From Carallia brachiata (Eukaryota > Streptophyta > Magnoliopsida > Malpighiales > Rhizophoraceae), in contig JADCRB010000016.1 of the NCBI GenBank assembly GCA_021464245.1, positions 15,487,345 through 15,551,344 on the forward strand: DNA of 64,000 nt. Direction: 5' to 3'. This document shows, piece after piece, positions 23,713 to 36,087 of the stretch. The translations under genes and the position numbers were made by a program. Each line of letters opens with the position of its first letter. The first letter of the stretch is position 1. The notes under the pieces were generated by a model, which saw nothing but the letters and a program-made list of their open reading frames with translations, ran no database searches and was not told where the DNA came from.

Positions 23713-24217
23713 TGTGAAAGAATATAAAGTGTCAAATCTATTAAACATAAAAATTTAACACGACCTATAATAATACTTTTGAGTTTTCTCAACTATTAGA
23801 TTAAATTTTTATATAGATTTGAGGTTCAAGAATTTTATTTGATATAGTATCAGAGTTTAATTTATCCTCTTATCTACACTAGAAATTTGGCTATTTACAT
23901 ATGGGCTCGGATTTATGACTTAGCCTATTTCAATCTAGTTTTTTTTGTACTACATGCCAATCGGGTATAATATATGCTAAAAAGATGTGTTAAAGAGTAT
24001 AAAGTCTCATATTGATTAAATACAAAGTTCTTATATAAATTTTTTTTTTTTATTTAAAATGAGTCTTATTAGGCATTTGAGGAGGAAAAAGTGAAATTTA
24101 ATGAGATTTGAAACCTCCGCTTACTGGTTAAGAGACATCCCTTTCAACTCTCTTAGACTTCTCTAACTATTAACTTAATTTTTTAGATGAATTTGAAGTT
24201 TTAAAGTCTTATTTGAT
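23713..24217 (+). mobile_element. TRIM retrotransposon (short LTRs, no genes)
   Basis: The 5' LTR (23713 to about 23843) starts TGTGAAAGAATATAAAGT and ends in tttgata. It is followed at once by tagtatcagagt (23845-23856), a two-mismatch form of the plant initiator-Met primer-binding site tggtatcagagc. A short internal region ends in a purine tract (aaaaaga, to 23985). The 3' LTR starts TGTGTTAAAGAGTATAAAGT (23986) and ends in the same tttgata (about 24217). LTRs of about 130 bp and no coding sequence define a terminal-repeat retrotransposon in miniature. The 3' LTR is split by a SINE-like insertion. Confidence 0.7.
24041..24136 (-). mobile_element. SINE-like insertion inside the TRIM 3' LTR
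   Basis: Starts with a T run (24041-24051), the complement of a poly-A tail. On the minus strand a tRNA-like head reads TTAACCAGTAAGCGG, followed by box B-like GGTTTCAAATCTC. The sequence is absent from the 5' LTR, which is otherwise collinear on both sides. Confidence 0.55.
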
Positions 24218-25988
24218 ATAATCAAAGGAAAGCTTGTTTAGAACTAGCCATGAGTTGAAAGACCCGTCTCTACCCAAGACTTGAAGGCACAGATTAATGA
24301 GATGTATAGTTTTGCTTAATGGGTATAAATAAGTCATCATAACTGGTCTTCCAAGGGTGATCAAAGGTGGCCAACCTGTTGACGGGGATTGGATTTGGTG
24401 GATTTCCCAAATACGGCACTGAATTCCCATATTGTCTGTTGTCTTGACGCAAAACGAACATCTCATTGGTAGGCTTTCCCCAGTGGGTGAGAGGTCATTT
24501 TCCTTGTCTGCCTACTGCAGAAGGAACCCCCTCTGCTTTCCACCTCATTTGGGGCTCCTCAACTTGGCGAGTGTGCTGTAGAACTATTATATTAACTCAA
24601 CTCAGTACCCCTTAGAACCTTTTAACCTCATGGAAAGGTTGAACCAGGTATTGAAGTACGTTAAAAAAGCCAAAAAAATTGACAAAATGAAAGAATGGAC
24701 CTTACGTCTACCTAGGAAAAATACCTCTTTCAACTTAAAAGAAAAAAAGTTAAGCAATGAACAATGAAGTCTTGGCTTATTACTAAAGGAGCCTTTAATT
24801 CCCAACTCTTCATTGACATTTCCCCATTATCGACATCATTTTTCGTGCTCATATTTAATGTAATTTGGATGTATCTACACATAAGTTACACATGTTATAC
24901 ACGAGAGGCAGTCGAAGTGCAGAGGAGAATACCCTCAACGCCCCTTCTATTTTGAAAAAGGATACCCGAATTCTGTAGATTTTGAGTCCCCTATCTGTAA
25001 CATGACTTTTTTCACGTCTAGAGAGAAAATTCCTCCCGTTTAGTATGTCTCGATTTTCCTCTCTCTCTCTCTCGAAAAGTCCTTCCATTTTGCTTGGTTG
25101 GACAGTGGTGCATAATAAATAATTGAAAACGTAGCTTAGAAAATATATAATGATTAAAGTTTAAATTTTTATTATAAAATTTTTTAATTTTAATCATAAA
25201 AAAAGAGAATGTAAAATTTATTTTTAAAAATTACTCTTATTATATAATTTATAACTCAATACAACTTTTAATTAACAAAAAAAACAAAATATATACCGGA
25301 CAATAGCTTCAAATTTGAACCGAAGATTTCAAAACAAATCTTCGTTAAGCACCAAGGATCTTCAGTTAAAGCGTCTGTAAGCCACTTGGCGGGGTTGAAG
25401 ATATACATGTCTGGTCCTCGGGTTAGCCGGATTGTGGGGCTTCGAAATCTGGCTTGAGAAATCCCGTCACGTTTTCGGAATTCTTTTTACATTCTGTTAC
25501 CATGATGAGTAGGGCCACAACCGGAGAGCTTTTAGCCAGAAACCAAGGCTTTTAGCGACCATTCAAGACCTCAACAACGGAATCGGTCAATCTGGTCATG
25601 CCCTTATACAGAACAAATCACTTGTCCCCCAGGATATAACACTATAGTTAATAACTGAAACCCCCCTATTTTAGAAGTTTTGAATTTTAATCTTGAGAAA
25701 GGAAATATTGAGTCATAGAAGTGGTAAAAACTACCTATGTCGTACAACTTCCAATCCGATGAGCTTCCTTTTAGACAGAAAATTATTTTTGAATATCATA
25801 TCAAATCCTTCGGTTTTTCATTCTACAAGATTAGTGTATTTGGTCTACAGGACAAATTTAAAACAAAACAATAATCCTCGAGCCAAGTAACATTGTCCAT
25901 GATGACAGACGATACCCCAAATGCCGAAACAGATATGCAAGATTTATGGACCAGTATTACCAGAGCATGCATGAACTTCAATAACTGT
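24218..25988. other. intergenic and 3' flank of HIP
   Basis: No gene recognised. Contains a (TC)n run at 25060-25074, a dispersed repeat copy at 25226-25290, and a GC-richer stretch at 25310-25620 with no supported frame. The final 250 bases probably hold the HIP 3' UTR. Confidence 0.4.
25226..25290 (+). repeat. dispersed A-tailed repeat, copy 2
   Basis: Shares attatataatttataactca and an A-rich end with 13776-13851. Confidence 0.4.
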
Positions 25989-28900
25989 TCACTTCTCCGG
26001 TCCAGCAACTTTGTTCATCATCTTCGCAATCACAGGAGCAACCTTGGGATTTGATTGATGCTTTGCCAGATTAGCAGGGTTCTTCATCACTGAAAAATCA
26101 TTCAACAGCATAAGAACCATCATCACACATGCATACATAAACCAGAATTCAAATGGGAAATACACTGGAGCATTCAATTAAACAGTGAACGCTAGTCTAG
26201 ACATTACAGTAATAATTGAACAAGGAGGGTATAACAGTCATATGTGCAGCACAAAATGAGCACCTGACAATTGATGTTTTGGAGCATCTGCGACCTATTA
26301 CAACGCATTTATTCTGATTTACCAAAATAAAGTGCTCAAAATGTCCATTAGAACAAACAGCAAGCTAGAACCATCATCAATTGCTTAATCCTCAATCGGA
26401 ATGGTTAGGAAATATATTTTGTCAAAGTTTAGCTACCATGGAGTCACAGCCATAATCCATGATATGTTAAAACTTCATGGCTCTTCATCCTAAGGTGGAG
26501 ACAAAGAGGCCAAATCCTACTGTTACTGACAAAAAACTACAGTTCAACGGAACATTCAGCTATAGACAAACAATAAGGATCTTTCACAGATTGCATCAAC
26601 TATGCAATTTTGTATGGAAGAACTTTCAACTTTCAACTAATTTAGATATGGTTTGATGCAGCATTCTTAAAAATCGTATACTTATATTCCAACAAAGAAC
26701 ATTGTTTAAGAATACTACAAAAGCATTGATGATTTATAGAGGGTCCAAATTGTTACATTTAGTTCCTAACATCCCTCAATCATACTATTTACAACGCATC
26801 ATTCTAATATCGTTTGATTGTCAAAAAGTAGTACCATGAACAATGGAAAACAGCTATTATTCTAGGAAAAATAAGGAGGACAATAATGCAAATACTAATA
26901 ACAAAGTTCAGCTCATCTTGATTCTCAGAACACAATAGTACCATCTTGAAGAGCAGCCATGATTTCTGGATCACTAAATGCAGCCATCAATTCAGGGTCC
27001 TGCCAGAACATCAGACCATAAAATGATTATGACCATAGAGCAGTAACTTTCTTACAAATTCATTCAACCAATGTTGCCCTTCTTATGAGACATTGCTTTA
27101 TATATGTGAGTTTGATGAGGAATCATATAACCAAAGCAAACCAACATAGTACATACTTTTTTAATCCTAAACCAAGAAAATAAATAAAATAAATCCCGAA
27201 AGGAAACACATTATATTCACCAATTAGTTATAAGCATAATAGATTCATTGGTACAACGCTGAAAGGCAAGTAACAAGAAATGACTGCCATACTTACATTC
27301 AATATTTTGCTAAAATCAACATTTCCAGGCACTCCTCCTGGCATGCCACCTGGGAAACCCCCGGCCCCAGGCATACCTCCTGGAAAGCCACCAGGCATTC
27401 CACCTGGAAATCCACTAGGCATTCCCCCTGGAAATCCACTAGGCATTCCGCCTGGTTTTCTACTAGAAGATGACTGCTCTTGCTTCTTGGCCTTCGCATA
27501 CTCAGCCTTTAAATATGATTCAAGACAGAAAAAGTCACATAAAGTGGGCAGCACATCCATCAAAAAAAATGAAAATGATTATGGTTACCTGAGCTTTAGC
27601 ACGGCGACGCTGCCTCTCACGCTCAGTCTTTCTCTCCTCTCTCTCTCTGCGCAGCCTGTCATACTTCCTACGATGTTCTTCAATCCTGTGTGCATTAGGT
27701 TCAACCTATGGAAAGAAAATATTGAAGTGAGGCAAAAAGATACAATGAAGGGGTGTGAAAAGACTTATATGTAGCCAGTTCAACCATGTCAATGAAGGCC
27801 AACAACCGCTATATCAAGAAAATCTTATTTTACTTGGACAACACAGTGGACAGGAGATTTCCTATGAAATGCTATGATTAGGCTGGCACATTAAGAGTGA
27901 TAAGTCCAAAAATAAATAAACTGGCACATTCAACACTTAAAATCAACTGGCAAGCTTCATAACCTTTGGAACAGATCAAGTTTCAATTATTTCTAACATC
28001 TTGAACTTCACACCTCTGAGAATAATATGCCAATGAATATACATTGCACATACTTTATTTATGAAATTGTGAACTGAAAAGAAGCAGTTGGTTGCGTAAG
28101 TAAATATGAGAGAGAGAAAGAGGGAAGGGAGGATGCAGGGAGAGAAGAGGGAACCTTCTTGAGCACAGCACTTATTTCCTCATCATAATCCAATTTTGAT
28201 GCCAAGTGCAGGTCTTTAGCAGCATCTTCCCACTGACCAAGCAATGCTCTTGCCATACCACGAGACTTGTAGCCCTTAGCCGAGTCTGGGTTAATCTGAA
28301 ATGAACAATGAAGAATGTGCAATTTACCCTTGACTGTATTGTTTGTCCTCATCACTTACACGAGTGTGCAGTCATGCATGAGAGTATATGAACAGTCAAA
28401 GAAGAGATAGACACAAATGTTATAAACAAGGAGGAAAAACAAACCTCAAGAGCCGCATTGGCATCCCGAACAGCAGCATTCGGCTTCTTCATTTTAATGT
28501 AGACAGTGGCTATAAGCATTGCAACATAGAAAAATTAAAACACTCACAAGCAAATTTTAGCCTAAGCAACATCTAGCTTCAAAAGGACAAAGCAGTTTCC
28601 CTACAAGACACACAATGCTTGTATACCTCTGGTTGCATACATGATTGCCGATGTTGGATTCAGGCAAATTGCCTCTGTTAAATGCTCGATTGCTTCCTCT
28701 ACTTTACCTGCATGGCAAGGAACAATCCAATTCCACCAATCATATCCTCATCAAATCAATTTATAAACAAAAATTTCCATCAACATCTAAGAACACACGT
28801 GGAAATATTAAACATAATGAAATTCCATATTATGTAACCAAAGACGCGCCTCTAAATTGTTAGCAAATAATTAGCATTGATACCATTGTCAGATTTTAAT

Positions 28901-29990
28901 AGCCAATACTTGAGCAACTTAATGCTCAATATTATTAATCTCAAAAGGCCACACACATAATTGACCGAACAGCCACATTAACATCAACCCAAAATCACAG
29001 ACCACACAATTAATTGAGACGTTCCTAAATACAAGCACATGTACCATACTATACCTTCAGAGATGGCTTCCATAGCCTTGGCTTTAGCCTCTTGCGAGGC
29101 CTCACGGCTTTCATCAGTGACCTCTACAGAGGGATCTCCCATCTGCAAGCATTCAAATACTGTTACCATACATTACAACACAAATGGAAACACGAAGTCT
29201 ACAAAAACAAGAGCGAAGCGATAATCCAAAATTTAATTGAGCAAGCTATATGATCTTTTCTTGCCATTCTGTTCTATTATCCCATCCTATCATGCACTAA
29301 GTTCGGTGTGAAACACAATAAATTCTTCTAAATCCTTCCTAACAAAAAATCCTCAAATCAACCTAAGTCTTCCCCTTCTTCATACATTCAAAGCAATCAT
29401 ATCATTCCCTCAATCTATCTCCAATGCCTGCCACACCTACTCAAACATCTAATACCTTCTGTGGAGGATCATTATCCGGCTCCACAACGTCACCTTCAAG
29501 CTCGACATCCGATTCAATTATCTCGTCTTCCTCCTCATTCTCCTCGGGCTCCGGTTTCAACTCTTCTCGGTCCTCCATCTCATCATCATCGTCATCATCA
29601 TCATCAATATCATCCACCACACGGCTCTTCTGCACACACAAAACCATCAAATTCACCAATCACACAACAACACAATAAATTTGCTTTCGCCATTCAAACA
29701 AACAGATCACAAACTTAAGGAGGAGGCCGTACGGATTTCGAATCTGCGTTCTTGTCCGCGGCGGATGGGAGCTTGGCGCCGAGACTAAATAAACAAAATA
29801 AAATTAAAAATATCTACGTTTTCAAGAAAAAAAAAAAAGAAAAATCAGAAAGGAGAATGATTACAAAACTGAGAATCGACCTGTCGAGGTAATCGCGGAA
29901 GAAGGAGAGGGAAGGATCGAGAAGGATGGAGGGATTGGACTTGCACTGCGCCACGAACAGCTCCAATTCTTTCAGCTTCGCTGCGTCCAT
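25989..29990 (-). CDS. HIP1: Hsp70-interacting protein HIP (FAM10/TPR co-chaperone)
   Basis: Cytosolic co-chaperone that binds the Hsp70 ATPase domain. Eleven exons join in frame with GT..AG ends, giving 398 residues: 29990-29881, 29784-29733, 29629-29456, 29142-29055, 28707-28627, 28509-28445, 28295-28155, 27705-27589, 27506-27297, 26999-26942, 26089-25989. Residues 1-54 form the Hip N-terminal helical domain ([20 protein letters not shown]). An acidic Asp/Glu tract (59-110) follows, then three TPRs (about 113-235, with [18 protein letters not shown] and [20 protein letters not shown]). Next comes a charged helix rich in Arg/Glu (238-276). GGMP-type repeats (about 290-340) and a C-terminal STI1/DP domain ([19 protein letters not shown] to GPEK) close the protein. 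It matches Arabidopsis HIP1 in layout and length. The long antisense frame over the GGMP exon is a shadow of the repeat. Confidence 0.95.
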
Positions 29991-29999
29991 TCTTTCAGC

Positions 30000-30999
30000 T
30001 CAGAGATTAAATTTTTTAAGCAGAGAAATGGATACAGAGGAGAGATTCTGTGGAATGTGCCGTGGGTTTTTTAAGGGCTTTTTTTTTTTTTTCTGGAAGA
30101 AAGGGGAAGACGAAGAGTATTGCAGTAGAGAGTAGGACTTGGGTTTGACTGGTTTTGCCTTCTTCTGGTAGCTTCCACTGGATAAGGGATCTGCCTGTCA
30201 AATTGGCCCACTGGGCCCCAGGGTCATGGTTGCAATTGAAAGTCTGCAGTTGGCAAAAAAGCTTTGTTTTTAAATTAGAATTACAAGTTTTTTTTTTTAA
30301 TTAGACCAAAAAAAATTTACAAGTTTTTTATAATTGGTTCTCAGTTATTTTTCCGTCAATAATTTTAAATTTTTTATTTATCATTAAATATGTCACGTCA
30401 ATATATCATATCGACTAATAATTTTTTTCAAATGTGTTGTATCAATATATTAAGTCATTTGACGAATACCAACTTAAATGTAAAATCATCAGTTTTTTAT
30501 AACACGACATTTTTAATAAAAGAATTTGAAAAATTACCGTTAAACGTCTGGGGAACAATTTTTCTTAAAAAAAAATGTTGTGATTCTAATTTAAAAAGTA
30601 GTTAGAATTTTATAGTCTACTTGAGACTTTTTGCCCATCTTAATTAAGATGAGGGGGGTCCTAATCATCTCTAAATGGTGAAATTGATTACTCAGTTGTA
30701 TAAATGATAGCTTAACAAGTGTTAGGCCAACATTTTTTTTTATTCTTTGTTTGGATGAAAAAAGTAAGAGAGAATAATTAAAAAAAAATTCATTATTTCA
30801 TGTTCGGAAAGTATTAGGATAAAGAAGGAAAACTAAATATTTTTATTTAAAAATGAGTAAAAAGTGAGAGGAAAAACTAATGTTTGCTATAATTTATATT
30901 TTATCCTTGTATTAAAAATGTTAATAAAAAGAGCCAATCTGTTAAATTCCCAAAATTTTCCTGTCCCTTTTTTTTTTTTTAATTATTGATAAAATCACT
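30000..30999. other. HIP upstream region and spacer
   Basis: The HIP 5' UTR and promoter lie on the left. Then come AT-rich sequence and pyrimidine/purine-rich stretches (30730-30880) of the kind found in degraded MITEs. No gene seen. Confidence 0.35.
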
Positions 31000-31484
31000 G
31001 TTGTCAGAACCGGACCGGACTGGCCGGTCGGACCGGTTGAACCGGGGACCGGCCGGTGGTCCGGGCCGGTTTTAATAAATTTCGAAGGGTGACTCGGACC
31101 GGTCAAAATCGGAAAAAATCGGTCAAGAACTTGTCAAAACCGGTAAAAATCGGTGAAAACCGGACCGGTTGGACCGGTCCAATAAAATTAAAAATTTCAT
31201 AAATTACAATTTGACCCCAAATGTTATTTAAATTATAATTTAAACATTAACTTTAATTTAAAAGTTTAATTTAGTCCTAAATCTATTAAAAATTTCAATT
31301 TCATCCTTAAAATTAGAAAAATTAATATTTAATCACTATTTATAAATATTTTTTTTATAATTACTTTTATACACATATATATTATTAAATACTGGTTCAA
31401 ATACCGATTCGACCGGTTCAACCGGTTGAACTTTGACCCACTAATATTTCCGGTTCGATGACCGGTCCAGTTCTGACAACCTTG
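31000..31484. mobile_element. CCGGT-rich MITE
   Basis: The left end gttgtcagaaccggaccgg is matched by the inverse complement of the right end, gttgtcagaactggaccgg. The left arm (31008-31180) is packed with accggaccgg, ccggtcgg and gaccggttgaaccgg motifs; the right arm has gaccggttcaaccggttgaa. The centre is AT-rich and non-coding. Flanks tgataaaatcac and ggataaaacac are a possible 9-bp, Mutator-like target duplication. Confidence 0.75.
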
Positions 31485-31489
31485 GATAA

Positions 31490-33300
31490 AACACAATGTT
31501 GGAGTCAATAAAACTAACTCTCCGACCCATGAACTTGGAATTAGCATATCATATTAATATTAAATAAAATTATGAGGAAGTTGGTAAAGTCATATTTCTA
31601 ATAACAATTCGAATTTTTGTAGCGTAATAACAAATGTTTAATCTTAACAATAGATAACTGTATTCACCTAAGCGAGGGAAAAAGTTGTAAAACGAAAATC
31701 TTTGGGATGGAAGTAAAGAGATTGTACTTTAGTTCAATTTGGTTGTTGGGTTGGCAAAGAACAAAAGCAGAGATTGCTTCTCACGAAGAAAGCAGTCATG
31801 TATGCTGAGCGCAATTGCCAAACATTTAAATAACGAAAAAGGGTAAAATACTGCAATTTGCAGTAACCTCTGGCAGGTGTTGGGAATTCAAAAGAGTTGG
31901 GCCACAGGTTTTTTGGGCTTTGGGTCAACTACTTTTTTTCTTCTTGTCGTGTTCTATCACAAATTAAATTTGGGCTAGACCAAAAAAATAAATAAATAAA
32001 TTTGGGCAACATATAATTTTAAGACCTTTTAACTAAAGATTGTCAAGTCAATCCAAGCAAAAAATATTAAACTCGGTTTGGGCATCAACCCGAACAAAAG
32101 ATTAGCTAATAGTCTGCTAGTAAACTCTTCGTCTTGTGATTTTTTTTCTTTTAAATCCAAATTAAAAAAAGGTTTTTTTTACGTTAAAATATACTAAAAT
32201 CTTTTCTGTTTTCAATTTTATAGTTAAAAGAGAGACTCAGTCTGCTTCAATTGAGCCAACCAAGTTTCAAAAATCTAGTCAGGTCAAAAAGTTTTTTTTC
32301 ATTTGAATATCCAAACGATTTTTTTTTTTACTAACTGGGCCTAGTCTAATGGCCAGTTCATTGGATCATGCCCAGGTAGGGTTTTATAACTATGAATCCA
32401 AGTCTTCTTTTTTTTTGTTTATAAGGAATACTATTATGACTAAATTATACAATGAAAATAATTCTTTCTGTTTCTATAAATTTGATGTCTTTTTATCATA
32501 ATTAAAATCTAAAACTTCTAAATTAAAAGTATAAACTCTTAATTATTGAGATGCCTATTAAAGAACCCTACTCGTCATTTTTTTATTTCAAGTTGATTAC
32601 CTCTTAATTGACCCTATAGAAGTCCCGTATTGGCCGCGAACTATTAGTGCAAACAAATTTTATAAATTTCAAAGCCCAATTGATGAGATGATTCCAAAAC
32701 GAGGCCCCTGGGCACCATGAAATGAGTTGGCACTTGGAGCGCGGTTCCATTGCTGAACAGATCATTGTTCCATTACTCTTAACATTTGTCCTCGTTTCTG
32801 CTCTGACATTTGCCCTTTTCAATACACAAATCATTGTTCTGATGAGATGCTTTGTCTCTCAACAATGACGAAGAACTCCGTGTACACTAAAATTCATTTT
32901 AGTGAATAAGATTACATGAATACACTCAATAAAATATATAATTAATTTAATAATATTTAATAATTTATTATTATTTTATTTTTTAAAATTCAATACATTA
33001 CGTTCTAAATCGCTATGTGTCCATCGCGTTCCAACAGTTTCGTACCCCATAAGTTTTTTGTTTATATTATCTGAGGGGCCTGGACGCAAGAACCACCATT
33101 CAGATTTCAGACAAAGTCAATCGGGTAGCCAGTCCCCTGCCCTTTAAAAATATGTCCCAAATGATTCCGAACAAAATTAATTCATGGCGTAAACCGTATT
33201 TCTAAATCTGATGGTGGTGCCTTTTATGCTGGCGACGAGCATTTTCACTTTCCAGGATGCAAAGCAATTTACCAACAATATCTTACTGTAGGTTTCACAA
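31490..33300. other. intergenic, nothing recognised
   Basis: Open frames at 31734-31928 and 32604-32834 (minus) show no family resemblance. A segment near 32900-32960 (gaataagattacatgaatac) resembles 54770-54830 and may be a dispersed repeat. Confidence 0.4.
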
Positions 33301-33496
33301 ACGTTGAATAAATAAAAAGATCTTTGGAAGCTACAATGTTCAAATAAACAAGCTACATAAGCAAGAGAGTACAGAACAATTTAAAAATCGGCAAAATGTG
33401 GAAATACAGCTCCCAGATACATGAATGATATTTGTAGTTATTTACTCTGCTCCTAACTCAATGTCCCAATTGCTCCAAAAGAACAATGTAGGTGAG

Positions 33497-35686
33497 TTAA
33501 TAGTAGAGTGAGAAAGATGCCAACAATAGAACCAAGCTTGTAAATCCAGTCCACGCCATCCTGTTGCCATCATTTCCTGGGACTGTTGTAAAGTTATAAG
33601 TTAGAATAGTGAACTTCCCATGGCCATGGAAACTGGAAAAAGGAAGTAAATCATAATGCACATGTGGAATTGAATTCATTCTCATCACGAATCCTGTGTC
33701 AAGAAGTGCTTAATCACCCATGAGTTTTCCTTTCATCTTCCTTTTCTTTTCTTTTTTTTTTTTTGTTTGATTTTTTGCCAATCACAAGCCTAAGATTGCT
33801 GCACTGCCGACCAAACGCAACAAAAAGCTCTATTTCTAGCTACAAACATAGAGTAAAAGGCTAAAACATAAGACAACATTAGCCACTTCTATAATCCAAA
33901 TTCCCAGGTCATAGTTGTTGGCAACCAAATGAGACAATGATATGTGAAGTGGGTTTCCACAGAAATTCTGTGTTTGGTAGCGACAAAGTCAATAAAGGTG
34001 GCACCGAAAGCATCAAGTTATCCCCCATATATAATCACAATGTTTCAATTTACATTAATTGGATAATTGGGTAAGTCGTTTTATAATTTTACCAAGAATT
34101 CCCAAAACTCAGTGGCGGATGAATTTATATTTGAGGGTGGGCACTCAAAAAAAAAAAATGTAAGTGTCTTTAGGTATAATTTATCTTAATTTTAACCTTT
34201 TGCCCCCTAAATTAGAATTTTGCCTCCTTGAATTTCATATCTACTTTCTTTTACCATCTTTCTTATATGTATATAAATTTGGTCATTCTGGATCCGCTAC
34301 TGCTTAAACCACAAAGTAAACAACACATCACATAGAAATCCTACCCAAAACTAAAAAAATGGCCAACCAGGCTGGCCTGACTAGTCATCCTTCTTGCCAA
34401 TAAGTCATCGAGCATTTTGGATAACATCCCAAAGGAAAATGATAATCTCCCAGAAGGAAATGGTAATACTGGTCATGTAAAACAGTTCCAGAAGAATAGC
34501 TAAAAATCATTAGAAACTTAAATTACATTGGTAATTATCAAGTTGAAGTACTTCAAAACGATTTACTCAATGGAGAGTGGTGGGAATTGATTCACTGAAA
34601 TGGGATGCCTAACCCTGCTGATTAATTTAGGTTCAATGAGTGTTTATTAAGTGAAGGCATCTGTAACAGAGCTACACCCGCTTAATGTCTTCTCTTTGAG
34701 AAAGGAAAATTTCATTTATCGAAAAAAACCCATGTGAATGAAATGCATAATAATACACAACATGGGATAAAAAAAAGGAAAAAACTTTTTCGCAAGAATT
34801 GTTTTAAAGTGATATAAACTATTCGATAGTTCAATAGTTGAATTTGTAAATAAAACAAACAGATAAACTTTCAAGTGACATTAGACTGGATCTTGTCGCT
34901 GGTAGTTTTACTGAAAAAAAAAAAAAGAATAGAGAGAAAACGAGAAATTTACCAGGAGGTGGTGGTGTCAGGCCAGTTGGTGCAGCAGCAGCTGTAGCAG
35001 AAAAAAATACCAAGTTAATAAATCGCGAAAATTGGTCATCGGTGGGCATTGATTTCTTATTGGAAGAGAAGAAATTGGCTCAAACTCTGGCAAAAATAAT
35101 CGCACAATCTGGAATCAGAAAGGACTACGAAGCTATTTTAATAATTTTTTTTTTTTGGGACAGTAATTAATCAAGGAATCAAACAAAAAGCATTATAAAA
35201 AGCTCTCTTAATTGATTTTAACAAGTTGCAATTTCAATTACTAGCCTCTTCAAATCCCAAAGGCTCAAAATAGCCAAAATCTAACCAATGAACTCACAAA
35301 GTAGTCCCAATTTTCAACAACTCCAACCCAGAAAATGAAATCATCAAAGATTCGAAAAACAAACCTTTGGTACAACTGCTCAGGTCAGAACTAACACCGC
35401 ATCTCTGGGTGAGCTGCAGGGCCTGAGTGACGTTGATGCCGAAACCGGAGAGCAAACCAGGGGTGTTGTAGAGGTTGCAGAGGCAAGGAAGGTCGTTGGT
35501 CACGGCGTCTTTGATGGAATTGCAGCAGCTGGCCGATGGCGCGATCGTGCCGTTGAGGTAATCAACGCAGTCTATTAGCTTCGATGCACAAGATGGGATG
35601 TTTTGTGCAGCAGTTAAGGTCGTCGAGCAGACAAAGAAAGCAACTACCATCACCACCAACGCAGACAACATCTTCACGGAAGCCAT
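33497..35686 (-). CDS. GPI-anchored non-specific lipid-transfer protein (LTPG/xylogen-like)
   Basis: Small secreted lipid-binding protein held on the plasma membrane or cell-wall side. Exons 35686-35365, 34991-34953 and 33582-33497 join in frame (148 residues). A signal peptide spans about residues 1-27. The eight-cysteine motif is complete: C33, C40, C54-C55, C68-x-C70, C96 and C105. A short Ala/Pro linker (AAAAPTGLTPPPPG) follows. The C-terminus is GNDGNR plus a hydrophobic tail (FTSLVLLLASFSLYY), typical of a GPI-attachment signal with cleavage near NDGN. The first exon alone reads on into the intron, so the anchor is seen only after splicing. Intron 2 is 1370 bases and contains a MITE. 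Related proteins act in cuticle lipid export or in xylem development; which applies here is unknown. Confidence 0.9.
34110..34302. mobile_element. MITE inside intron 2 of the LTPG gene
   Basis: The left end cagtggcggatgaattt pairs with the inverse complement of the right end, cagtagcggatccagaa. The flanking octamers ccaaaact and cttaaacc are similar in five of eight positions, a decayed hAT-like duplication at best. No coding sequence. Confidence 0.5.
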
Positions 35687-35810
35687 TTTCGCCGGTTGTT
35701 TCCTTTGTTAATTTGCCTGACCCTGACGGATTTGGAAAGTACTGTTTCTGTAGTTTCTTTGGTTGAAACCTGAATCCTTCTTGGTTTTGTTTGGTTTGGT
35801 TTGGTCCACT

Positions 35811-35818
35811 TTATATAG
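35811..35818 (-). promoter_or_regulatory. probable TATA box of the LTPG gene
   Basis: The minus strand reads CTATATAAAG about 125 bases upstream of the start codon. Confidence 0.55.
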
Positions 35819-36087
35819 AGCGACTTTGTTTGTTAAAATCTGCCCTTGTGCGCAAATAATTTTCAATACAGGTATTTAGGCTGTTTTTTTTTTAGAGAAA
35901 CAAAAGTTCAGCGCACATATTCAATTACTTGAAGTCCAGGACTACGTGTTGTTATCCCATTCAAAAATATATATATATAAAGCGAATTCATGGTCTAAAA
36001 ATTATTAGGTTTGAACAGTTCTTTCCCATATTCGGTGTTGACGTGAATGAGTTTAAAATGCAGAGTCTTCAAATGGGTATCAAGCAC

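Noticed and set aside
27280..27774. 164-codon plus-strand frame rich in Pro and Gly
   Set aside because: It is the antisense of the HIP exon with GGMP repeats; the repeat keeps the opposite strand open.
29424..29718. Plus-strand Ser-rich and His-rich frames
   Set aside because: Antisense shadow of the acidic Asp/Glu exon of HIP.
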